Shown: piece after piece, positions 46,641 to 54,639 of the stretch | Layout: the number at the start of each line of letters is the position of its first letter | How positions within the stretch are numbered: the stretch's first letter is position 1 | Source: SZUA-22 sp963751695 | Lineage (GTDB): Bacteria; Bacteroidota; Ignavibacteria; Ignavibacteriales; Melioribacteraceae | Reading direction: 5' to 3' | NCBI GenBank assembly: GCA_963751695.1 | Contig: CAVVVP010000003.1 | Coordinates: 930,001-994,000, forward strand | DNA: 64,000 bases | The notes under the pieces: model-generated | Databases searched by the model: none | What the model saw: the letters and a program-made list of their open reading frames with translations, nothing else | What the model was told of the DNA's origin: nothing | Position numbers and translations under genes: made by a program

Positions 46641-47969
46641 CTATTTCATTCTGCTGAATTTTTTGAATAATGCCTCACCTTGACTATAGATTTGAGCATT
46701 TATTTTTTGTTCATCAATTCCAATAAGTTTTTTATCTCTTAACAAAAATTTACCGGCTTGAATAACACTTTTAGGGGATCTCTCCACAATTCCATAGAGA
46801 TAATGACCAAAGAAATTGTTAGATGTAATCGGAGTTGGGGGAGTATAATCCCAAATTACAAGGTCTGCTCTATCATTAACCGTTAAGGTAGGAAAGTCCT
46901 CAAAGTATTTCTTTATGAATGATATTTGATCAAAGTATATTTTTGCTATTCTATGAAATGACTCTTCGAACGAAATCCCTTCAGCTCGCATAATAAGAAA
47001 TATATTTTTTAGCGATCTCCCAGGATTTGCATGCATTCCATCTGTCCCCAAGAGCATCGGAATTGATTCTGGCAGTCCTCTGAAATCTGGGACTCCAACA
47101 GAATTATTCATGTTCGAATCTGGATTGAAGGCAAGTGACGGGCCCATGTCGTCAATTACTTCACAGTCTTTTTTTGTTAAATAGATACCATGTGCTAGTA
47201 TGCTTTTTTCATTTAAGAGTCCAAAATAATTTAATCTTTGTACCGGATATTTTCCAGTTATCTCTTTGCTCAAAACTCGATCTACTGTGTCTTCGCATAA
47301 ATGAATATGAATACCAAGATTATGATCTCGAGTAATTTCATTTGCTCTTTCTAGGGTGTCGTCCGAAACCGTAAAAGAGGCGTGAAGACCGAGCATTCCC
47401 TTTAAATCTGGACTTGAATTTTTTTCAATAAATCTTACATTCTCTTGTAGACTATCTTCCGAAATCTTACCTCCATTCCGGTCAGTTGCTTCGAAACAAA
47501 GAACACCTCGCAATTTGTTTTGTATAAGACTGTCAGCTATTATAGTTAAACTCTCGTTAATATCAGACATTGATGCATGGTGATCAAAGATGTAGGTAGT
47601 TCCACTTTTAATTGATTCGATAGCTGCCATTTTTGCCGAAGCATTAACCATATCTAATGTTAACGCTCGATCAAGTTTCCACCAGAGATTATGAAGAATA
47701 TTATGAAAAGATTCAGTTGAACCTTTTACATTTAATCCTTTGGCAAGTCTGCTGTAAAAATGGTCATGAAAATTTACAAGTGGAATGGTAATTACAGCTC
47801 CCGATGCATCATAGACACCATTCTTTTTGATCTTTTTGGAAATAATCTCCGCTGAAAATCTTTTTGGAATAATCCGCTTAATTACTCCATTTTTGATTTC
47901 CAGATCTCCGAAAGTCGGCACGACTCTATTTCGACCAACTCTGCATATCCAACCATTTACGATCTTCAT
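46641..47969 (-). CDS. ssnA: SsnA-family aminohydrolase
   Basis: 442 residues, amidohydrolase-superfamily deaminase of the ATZ/TRZ type. Metal ligands appear as NFHDHFYSRLAKGL (His-x-His), GIHIHLCED, ILAHGIYL and MLLGTDGMHAN (Asp). SsnA is conserved beside ygfK, ygeY and hydA in anaerobic purine-degrading clusters and is a candidate for hydrolytic deamination or ring opening. It is 9 bases after the hydantoinase and 8 before ygeY. The reaction has to be inferred from context. Confidence 0.9.
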   Translation of the reverse strand: MKIVNGWICRVGRNRVVPTFGDLEIKNGVIKRIIPKRFSAEIISKKIKKNGVYDASGAVITIPLVNFHDHFYSRLAKGLNVKGSTESFHNILHNLWWKLDRALTLDMVNASAKMAAIESIKSGTTYIFDHHASMSDINESLTIIADSLIQNKLRGVLCFEATDRNGGKISEDSLQENVRFIEKNSSPDLKGMLGLHASFTVSDDTLERANEITRDHNLGIHIHLCEDTVDRVLSKEITGKYPVQRLNYFGLLNEKSILAHGIYLTKKDCEVIDDMGPSLAFNPDSNMNNSVGVPDFRGLPESIPMLLGTDGMHANPGRSLKNIFLIMRAEGISFEESFHRIAKIYFDQISFIKKYFEDFPTLTVNDRADLVIWDYTPPTPITSNNFFGHYLYGIVERSPKSVIQAGKFLLRDKKLIGIDEQKINAQIYSQGEALFKKFSRMK

Positions 47970-47978
47970 TTGTTTCTC

Positions 47979-49400
47979 CTATTCTAAATGAACTGGAAGA
48001 AAGTTTCCATAACCCATATTTACCTCTGGGTGCCATTGTCGAGCAGCAACGATTTTCCCTCTCAAGTAAGTCCGCTCGACACTAGCTTCAAATTCATTAT
48101 TTTGAAAGGGGGTATATTTACCCTTACTATGCATATTCTCAGATAATACTTTTTCACTTTTCCATAGATTTACTAATACTAAATCAGCATCCTTACCAGA
48201 CTCAATACTTCCTTTCTGTTCAAGGCCAAAGTATTTCGCTACATTTGTTGAGAGCAGTTTAATAGTCTGTTCTAAACTTAAGCGGTTTTTAAGAAAACCT
48301 TTACTAAATAAGAACGGAACTCTATGCTCAACTCCAGGAATTCCTCCATAAACTTTCCAAAAATTATCCTCCGTTTTCTCCAAATGAGGATCGCATCCTG
48401 CATGATCGGTTGTGATAAAAGAAAGAGTGTTATTTTTCAACCCATCCCATAAGGCTTCAAGGTCATATTTAAATTTTACTGGAGGAGCAGTTTTAAGGTA
48501 GTTTCTAAGAATCGAATTTTCAAAATTTTTTTGAGTAAAAAATAAATAGTGAGGACAAGTTTCAGAAGTGAAAGAAAGATCCAACTCTTGTGCAGTTCTA
48601 ATTTGCTCTAATCCAGCCTTTGAGCTAAGATGAACAACATGAACTCTCACATCAATTGAATTTGCTAATGCAATTAAATCCAAAATCGCTTTCTCTTCTG
48701 CTTTTGAGTTCCTTGCACTACAGTATGCTTCCCAAGTATTTATATTTGAATTTTGATACTCATCTCTTCTTGCTACTATCAATTCTTTGTCTTCTGCATG
48801 AACACCCAAAGGTTTAGCAGTGCCTGACACATACTTCATAGCTGATTTAATTTGATCATGATTCAGATCTTTAAATTGTGACATACCAGAAATAAGATAT
48901 ATTTTAAAAGCTGCGACACCAGCCTCATTTAATTCTTCAACTTGCTGTTGAACATCAAGACCGCTTTCAAAATCATCACGCCTGATACCTCCCCATAGTG
49001 CATAGTCGATCAGACTTCTGTTCTTTAGCACCTCTAACTTTCGATTCATATTAATAACTGATGTTACCGGTGGAATTGAAGTACATGGCATATCAATTAC
49101 AGTTGTTACACCGCCATAAGCCGCCGCGGTTGAGGCATGTTCGAAGTCATCTCTGAACTCAAATCCTGGTGTATTAAAATGAACATGCGGATCAATTCCG
49201 CCAGGCACTAAAAGTAGGGGATTTGTGGTTAAATTATGCTGCTGAGTAAATAGCTCAAGTTTCTTTTTCGAATTAACTTCTGCCCAGTCAATTTCGTCGG
49301 AAAGATATTCTACATCTTTTATTTTATTATCAAAAACTATATTTGCTAATCGTAGCTTATTAGCTTCAGTGTTGAGAAATATATTTCTGATTATTGCCAT
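47979..49400 (-). CDS. hydA: dihydropyrimidinase/hydantoinase-family cyclic amidohydrolase (HydA/HyuA)
   Basis: 473 residues. The motif GGIDPHVHFNTPG gives the first two His ligands. The carbamylated lysine is in AAFKIYLISG. Further ligands are GVHAEDKEL, VHVVHLSSKAG and TTDHAGCDPH (Asp). Size and motifs fit allantoinase/dihydropyrimidinase/hydantoinase enzymes that open cyclic ureides. In the purine clusters this gene is called hydA or hyuA and opens a five-membered ring product. The gene lies between the PLP enzyme (22 bases) and ssnA (9 bases). Confidence 0.88.
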   Translation of the reverse strand: MAIIRNIFLNTEANKLRLANIVFDNKIKDVEYLSDEIDWAEVNSKKKLELFTQQHNLTTNPLLLVPGGIDPHVHFNTPGFEFRDDFEHASTAAAYGGVTTVIDMPCTSIPPVTSVINMNRKLEVLKNRSLIDYALWGGIRRDDFESGLDVQQQVEELNEAGVAAFKIYLISGMSQFKDLNHDQIKSAMKYVSGTAKPLGVHAEDKELIVARRDEYQNSNINTWEAYCSARNSKAEEKAILDLIALANSIDVRVHVVHLSSKAGLEQIRTAQELDLSFTSETCPHYLFFTQKNFENSILRNYLKTAPPVKFKYDLEALWDGLKNNTLSFITTDHAGCDPHLEKTEDNFWKVYGGIPGVEHRVPFLFSKGFLKNRLSLEQTIKLLSTNVAKYFGLEQKGSIESGKDADLVLVNLWKSEKVLSENMHSKGKYTPFQNNEFEASVERTYLRGKIVAARQWHPEVNMGYGNFLPVHLE

Positions 49401-49422
49401 TTAACATATCACTAAAAAACAA

Positions 49423-50889
49423 TTAGAATTCTAATCCAACTTTTGTGTTAAATTCTTCTATTAATTCATCCCAATGAGGGACCACAGAAAAGCGTTCACT
49501 CCAATAATTGTCATCATACCATTGGTCATTTAACTCACTAACATCTTTTCCTTGCTGTTCAACCCAAGTGAAATATTTTAAATTGTGGATAGCTTTTTTA
49601 TCATAATACGATAATTCTTTGGTGTAATCAATAGTTTGTTTTTTTATAATTGAATTCCAATCGATTTCAGCTTGGATTTTTGAATAATTTCCTAATTTGT
49701 GATTCATTTCCTCCAATCTAGAGCAGTACATATCGAGTGAATCAGTAAAGACCGTAAAGATTATATCATCTTCATTCATTTCATAATATTTTGCCAACTT
49801 AATTGAGCTTAATAGATTACTGATAGAAGAAATTCCCAGATAGGAAAGCTTTTTCACTGTGTCTTCATCAATTCCAAAATTTAACAACCACTTTTTACCC
49901 TCTGGTTCATTAAATAACCTTAATACTCTTAATGGATCCTCGTCATCAATCGCCGTCACAAGATCCATGTTCTTAGTATTATGTATCCAAGGAATATGTT
50001 TGTCACCAATTCCTTCTATCCTATGGCCACCAAAACCGTTCATTAAAAGAGTAGGGCATTGTAGAGCTTCAGAAGCAGTTACTTTAATATGTGGGGAGAT
50101 GGTTCTCAGATAGTCTCCAGCAGCAATTGTACCTGCTGATCCTGTCGCACTCACATAACCACTTAATCTCGAATCCTTCTTTTTGATCTCATTAAAAATT
50201 TCATGAATAGAGTTACCAGTAATTTCATAGTGCCAAATAGCATTGCCAAATTGATCAAATTGATTCATAATCAAGTATTCATCACTCTGGGCTTCCAGTT
50301 CATGGCATTTATCATAAATCTCTTTTACATTACTTTCGCATCCTGGAGTCGCGTAGACTTCATCAGTTCTTTCCTTTAACCAGTCAAATCTTTCCTGACT
50401 CATTTCTTCAGGCAAGATTGCAACAGAATGCACTGAAAGTAAATTTGAATTAAACACTCCACCTCTGCAATAATTTCCAGTAGATGGCCAAACAGCCTTG
50501 TGATACTCTGGGTTGAATCTGCCTGTCACCATGTAAGGAGCAAGACACCCATAAGTAGCACCAACTTTATGTGCCCCAGTCGGAAAGAACTTTCCTACTA
50601 ATCCAATTACTCTGGCCTTTATACCTGTAAGCTCATTTGGAATTTCTAAGTAATTATTTGATCCAATTCCACCGGTGATTGGATCATTTGACCAATTAAT
50701 GCGAAATAGATTTAACGGATGGAGTTCTTGAAGATCTATCTCTTTTAATTTTTCTTGAACTGAGGTTGGAATGGTATGTGGATTTTTGAGCTGGCTAAAT
50801 TTTGGTAAAACTATTTGGTTCTTTCTACATCTCTCGATCGTTTTTTCTAAAAATTCTTGATTCTTAACTTCCCAGCTCCAATTTGACAT
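49423..50889 (-). CDS. TrpB-like fold-type II PLP enzyme in the YgeX position
   Basis: 488 residues. The likely PLP lysine is in FFPTGAHKVGATYGCLAPY, resembling the TrpB site. The substrate-carboxylate Asn loop is WPSTGNYCRGGVFNSN and the C-terminal side has SATGSAGTIAAGDYLR (phosphate loop). The canonical YgeX (2,3-diaminopropionate ammonia-lyase, about 400 residues) has a different lysine region, so this is either a distant replacement or another lyase. It sits between the ABM gene and hydA in the same transcription unit. The C-terminal about 120 residues are an extra domain. I infer an ammonia-releasing elimination; the substrate is unproven. Confidence 0.75.
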   Translation of the reverse strand: MSNWSWEVKNQEFLEKTIERCRKNQIVLPKFSQLKNPHTIPTSVQEKLKEIDLQELHPLNLFRINWSNDPITGGIGSNNYLEIPNELTGIKARVIGLVGKFFPTGAHKVGATYGCLAPYMVTGRFNPEYHKAVWPSTGNYCRGGVFNSNLLSVHSVAILPEEMSQERFDWLKERTDEVYATPGCESNVKEIYDKCHELEAQSDEYLIMNQFDQFGNAIWHYEITGNSIHEIFNEIKKKDSRLSGYVSATGSAGTIAAGDYLRTISPHIKVTASEALQCPTLLMNGFGGHRIEGIGDKHIPWIHNTKNMDLVTAIDDEDPLRVLRLFNEPEGKKWLLNFGIDEDTVKKLSYLGISSISNLLSSIKLAKYYEMNEDDIIFTVFTDSLDMYCSRLEEMNHKLGNYSKIQAEIDWNSIIKKQTIDYTKELSYYDKKAIHNLKYFTWVEQQGKDVSELNDQWYDDNYWSERFSVVPHWDELIEEFNTKVGLEF

Positions 50890-50924
50890 AAATTAAATCT
50901 CCAACTTTTAGTTCAATTTCACAC

Positions 50925-51242
50925 TTATTTTTTGAACTGATATTCCCTTTCAACTTTTGCAATGCAAACTTGAAATTCCGAATACCAATCTTTTCTTCCT
51001 TTTTCTCTTGCAATTACATGTTCAGCATGATTGTTCCAATTTTCAATTGATTTAAGATCTTGCCAATACGACACAGTTATTCCCAATTTTTCTCTTGCAG
51101 ATTCAACTCCAACAAATCCTGGTTGCTTTCTTGCAAATTCCACCATTTTATTTGAAGTTTCCTCATAATCTCCTTCAATGCTTGTTCTTATTGATGTGAA
51201 TATCACAGCATAATATTGTGTAATATTTGTCTCCTCAATCAT
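50925..51242 (-). CDS. small ABM-type (antibiotic biosynthesis monooxygenase fold) protein
   Basis: 105 residues, ferredoxin-like dimeric alpha-beta barrel. The strand-helix pattern is QYYAVIFTSIRTS, then TSNKMVEFARKQPGFVGVESAREKLGITVSYWQDLKSIENWNNHAEH, with the conserved W/H region typical of ABM-domain proteins. It overlaps the meaB stop by 4 bases (ATGA) and precedes the PLP enzyme by 35 bases. Relatives include cofactor-free monooxygenases, but many have no known reaction. Confidence 0.75.
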   Translation of the reverse strand: MIEETNITQYYAVIFTSIRTSIEGDYEETSNKMVEFARKQPGFVGVESAREKLGITVSYWQDLKSIENWNNHAEHVIAREKGRKDWYSEFQVCIAKVEREYQFKK

Positions 51243-52351
51243 GTTTTTTGACCGTCCGAGAAAATAGAAAGTAAGTTATTTGCTGCTTCAATCGAAACCA
51301 ATTTGCCATTATAAAGATCGCTTTCAATTTGTGGGAGGATATTCTTAATCTTTGAATGGTTATAAAACTGATTTTTTAATTCTTCATCTATTAAACGATG
51401 AAGCCACTCAATCAATTGTTCTTTCCTTTTTTCTTCAAATACATTCCTCCCTTTTGAAAATTGAATATACCGCTCAACTACCTCCCATGTTTCTTTAATA
51501 CCCTCTCCAGAAATTGCTGAGCAAGTGTTAACTGGGGTTTCCCAACCGTCAGTTGCCGATTTTAAATAGTGGAGTATTTGAGAGTATTCAGTTTTTGCCA
51601 ATTCAGCTTTCTGTTTGTTAGAGCCATCAGCCTTGTTGATTAAAAGTGCATCTGCAATCTCAATTACACCTTTTTTTATTCCTTGTAACTCATCGCCTGC
51701 ACCTGTTATCATGAGTAAAAGAAAAAAATCTACCATCGATCTGACGGTAACTTCATTCTGGCCGACACCCACAGTCTCGACTAATATTATATCATATCCA
51801 GCTGCTTCACAAAGGATTATTGTTTCTCTGCTTTTTCTTGCAACACCCCCAAGTGCTCCTCCTGAAGGTGATGGCCGGATAAAACAATTTGGTTCGCGAG
51901 ATAGTTTTTCCATCCTAGTTTTGTCACCAAGAATTGATCCTCTTGTTACCGTACTGCTTGGATCTACCGTTAGTACGGCTACTTTATGTCCCTTTTCAAT
52001 AAGATACATGCCAAGCGCTTCAATGAAAGTACTTTTACCTGCACCAGGAACGCCTGTAATACCAACTCTAACAGAGTTGCCTGCATATGGTAATAAGCTT
52101 TGTAGAACCTTATGACCAAGTTCAAAATGTTTTTCTGAATTACTTTCAATAAGTGTGATGGTTTTAGCAAGAACCATTCTATTATAATTTAGGACACCAT
52201 CTACATACTCATCAATGCCTAAACTATTACTCTTTATGGATTGGTTATGCTTTGAACCAACATTTGGAGTTCCCTTTACTACTCTCACCGCGAACTCTTT
52301 ACCTGCATTTTCAGTGGTCCAATCTGGTTTTTGTGTATTATTTTCTTTCAT
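51239..52351 (-). CDS. meaB: methylmalonyl-CoA mutase-associated GTPase MeaB
   Basis: G3E-family GTPase chaperone that protects and reloads adenosylcobalamin in methylmalonyl-CoA mutase. The start is placed at ATG 52351 (370 residues). A longer frame to 52414 would have to be read through the terminator hairpin and gives an unlikely hydrophobic leader. The P-loop GVPGAGKS is at 101-108. Other motifs are VAVLTVDPSSTVTRGSILGDKTRM, ILVETVGVGQNEVTVRSMVD and LLINKADGSNKQ. It lies 76 bases after mutB, past a terminator. Confidence 0.93.
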   Translation of the reverse strand: MKENNTQKPDWTTENAGKEFAVRVVKGTPNVGSKHNQSIKSNSLGIDEYVDGVLNYNRMVLAKTITLIESNSEKHFELGHKVLQSLLPYAGNSVRVGITGVPGAGKSTFIEALGMYLIEKGHKVAVLTVDPSSTVTRGSILGDKTRMEKLSREPNCFIRPSPSGGALGGVARKSRETIILCEAAGYDIILVETVGVGQNEVTVRSMVDFFLLLMITGAGDELQGIKKGVIEIADALLINKADGSNKQKAELAKTEYSQILHYLKSATDGWETPVNTCSAISGEGIKETWEVVERYIQFSKGRNVFEEKRKEQLIEWLHRLIDEELKNQFYNHSKIKNILPQIESDLYNGKLVSIEAANNLLSIFSDGQKT

Positions 52352-52381
52352 TACAATTAAATTTAAGCAAAAAAAACTAAC

Positions 52382-52409
52382 ATAAAAAAAGGCGAGTTCA
52401 CACTCGCCT
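52382..52409 (-). terminator. Rho-independent terminator between mutB and meaB
   Basis: On the minus strand: AGGCGAG, loop TGTGAA, CTCGCCT, then a seven-T run. The perfect 7-bp stem is 18 bases after the mutB stop and before the meaB start, so it would end or attenuate the mutAB transcript ahead of meaB and the purine genes. Confidence 0.85.
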
Positions 52410-52427
52410 CTCAATCCAAATATTAAG

Positions 52428-54614
52428 CTAACTATAGTCTAATCTTTCCTTAATTAAACCAATAAGTTTTGTAGCTGTTTCTGGTATTTTTGTTCCTGGT
52501 CCAAAAATGGCTGACGCTCCATTCTCATAAAGATAATTATAATCCTGTGATGGAATAACACCCCCAATAATTACTACGATATCTTCTCTTCCTAATTTTT
52601 TCAGCTCACCAATTAATTGTGGTAGTAAAGTTTTATGACCTGCTGCAAGCGAACTCATTCCTATAATGTGAACATCATTTTCAACAGCTTGTTTTGCTGC
52701 TTCTTCCGGTGTTTGGAAAAGCGGCCCAATATCAACATCAAATCCAAGATCGGCATATGCAGTTGCAACAACTTTTGCCCCTCTGTCATGACCATCTTGA
52801 CCAAGTTTAGCAATCATTATTCTTGGTCTTCTACCCTCACTAACAGCAAAATCATCAGCAAGCTGTCTTGCTTCTTTCACTTTATTATCGTCACTCTCGT
52901 TATATGTACCGCTATAAACACCTGATATAGTTTTTGTCACAGCTTGATATCTCCCGCTTACTTTTTCAATTGCATCAGAAATCTCACCAAGAGTTGCTCT
53001 TACTTTAGCAGCATTAATAGAAAGTTCTAACAAATTTCCATCCCCAGTTTCTGCACACCTTGTAAGATCTTCTAAGGATTTACTAACTGCTTTATTATCT
53101 CTTTCTGATTTTATGTTTTCCAATCTTTCAATTTGTGATAACCTCACTGCAGAGTTATCTACTTCTAAAATATCAATAGGGTCTTCTTTATCTAACTTAT
53201 ATTTATTCACCCCAACAATAGTTTCTTGTCCAGAGTCTATCCTTGCTTGTCGTCTTGCAGAAGCTTCTTCGATTCTCATTTTCGGAATTCCAGCTTCAAT
53301 TGCTTCTGTCATTCCACCATATGATTCAATTTCAAGAATATGCTTCCAGCCTTTCTGAATTAATTCATCCGTAATGGATTCAACATAGTAAGAACCTGCC
53401 CACGGGTCGATAACTTTCGTAATGTTTGTTTCGTCTTGTAAGAAAAGCTGAGTATTTCGTGCAATTCTTGCTGAGAAGTCAGTTGGCAGAGCTATTGCCT
53501 CATCTAGCGAATTTGTATGGAGTGATTGTGTGTGTCCCATAACAGCGGCCATTGCTTCTATGCAAGTTCTCACAACATTGTTAAAAGGATCTTGTTCTGT
53601 TAAACTCCATCCAGATGTTTGTGAGTGAGTTCTTAATGACATTGACTTAGGATTTTTTGGTTCAAATTGCTTAATTATCTTTGCCCATATAACTCTTGCC
53701 GCTCTCATCTTTGCAACTTCCATAAAGAAATTCATCCCTTGTGCCCAGAAGAAAGAAAGACGAGGAGCAAATGAATCTATATCAAGCCCAGCCTCTATAC
53801 CCGTTCGGACATACTCCAAACCATCAGCTAGTGTATAAGCCATTTCGAGGTCCGCAGTTGCACCAGCTTCTTGCATATGATATCCAGAAATACTGATACT
53901 ATTATATTTTGGCATTTTTGCAGAAGTAAATTTGAATATATCAGCAATTATCTGCATAGACATTTTGGGCGGATAGATATAAGTATTTCTAACCATATAT
54001 TCTTTCAATATATCATTCTGGATCGTACCTGAAAGCAGATTTGCGTCGACACCTTGTTCTTCTGCAGCAACAATATAGAATGCTAATATTGGTAAAACCG
54101 CTCCGTTCATTGTCATCGAAACTGACATTTTATCTAGGGGAATTTTGTCAAATAGAATTTTCATATCCTCAACAGAGTCAATAGCTACCCCAGCCTTGCC
54201 AACATCACCAACAACCCTTTCATGGTCTGAATCATATCCGCGATGAGTAGCAAGATCAAATGCAACCGACAAACCCATTTGCCCTTGAGCAAGATTTCGA
54301 CGATAGAAAGCATTACTCTCCTTAGCCGTTGAGAATCCAGCATATTGCCTTACAGTCCAAGGTCGAGTTACGTACATGCTGCTATAAGGGCCTCTTAAAA
54401 ACGGAGGTAATCCAGATAAGTAGTTTAAATGGTCAAAACCTCTTATCTTTTCCTTAGTATAAATTGGATCGATCGGAATTTGTTCATTAGTCATCGTTTT
54501 AAAACGATCTGGTGCTTTACCAGTCTCATACTCAAATTTTCTTTCCCAATCTACTTTTTCAGTGGGGTCATTTTCTAATTTTAGATCAATATTTTCAAAA
54601 TTTGGAAACTTCAT
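52428..54614 (-). CDS. mutB: methylmalonyl-CoA mutase large (catalytic) subunit
   Basis: 728 residues, alpha subunit of the heterodimeric B12 enzyme that interconverts succinyl-CoA and methylmalonyl-CoA. Substrate-channel residues lie in RGPYSSMYVTRPWTVRQYAGFSTA. AGVAIDSVEDMKILFD and RTHSQTSGWSLTEQDPFNN are also typical. The C-terminal B12 domain has DGHDRG (cobalamin-His ligand), then GMSSLAAGH and IIGGVIP. It follows mutA by 25 bases. The pathway direction (propionate production or use) is not shown by the sequence. Confidence 0.97.
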   Translation of the reverse strand: MKFPNFENIDLKLENDPTEKVDWERKFEYETGKAPDRFKTMTNEQIPIDPIYTKEKIRGFDHLNYLSGLPPFLRGPYSSMYVTRPWTVRQYAGFSTAKESNAFYRRNLAQGQMGLSVAFDLATHRGYDSDHERVVGDVGKAGVAIDSVEDMKILFDKIPLDKMSVSMTMNGAVLPILAFYIVAAEEQGVDANLLSGTIQNDILKEYMVRNTYIYPPKMSMQIIADIFKFTSAKMPKYNSISISGYHMQEAGATADLEMAYTLADGLEYVRTGIEAGLDIDSFAPRLSFFWAQGMNFFMEVAKMRAARVIWAKIIKQFEPKNPKSMSLRTHSQTSGWSLTEQDPFNNVVRTCIEAMAAVMGHTQSLHTNSLDEAIALPTDFSARIARNTQLFLQDETNITKVIDPWAGSYYVESITDELIQKGWKHILEIESYGGMTEAIEAGIPKMRIEEASARRQARIDSGQETIVGVNKYKLDKEDPIDILEVDNSAVRLSQIERLENIKSERDNKAVSKSLEDLTRCAETGDGNLLELSINAAKVRATLGEISDAIEKVSGRYQAVTKTISGVYSGTYNESDDNKVKEARQLADDFAVSEGRRPRIMIAKLGQDGHDRGAKVVATAYADLGFDVDIGPLFQTPEEAAKQAVENDVHIIGMSSLAAGHKTLLPQLIGELKKLGREDIVVIIGGVIPSQDYNYLYENGASAIFGPGTKIPETATKLIGLIKERLDYS

Positions 54615-54639
54615 TATTTCTCCAATAATATTAAATATC

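Noticed and set aside
51615..52115. 166-codon plus-strand ORF across meaB
   Set aside because: It is antisense to the conserved GTPase domain with no recognisable domain and no SD.
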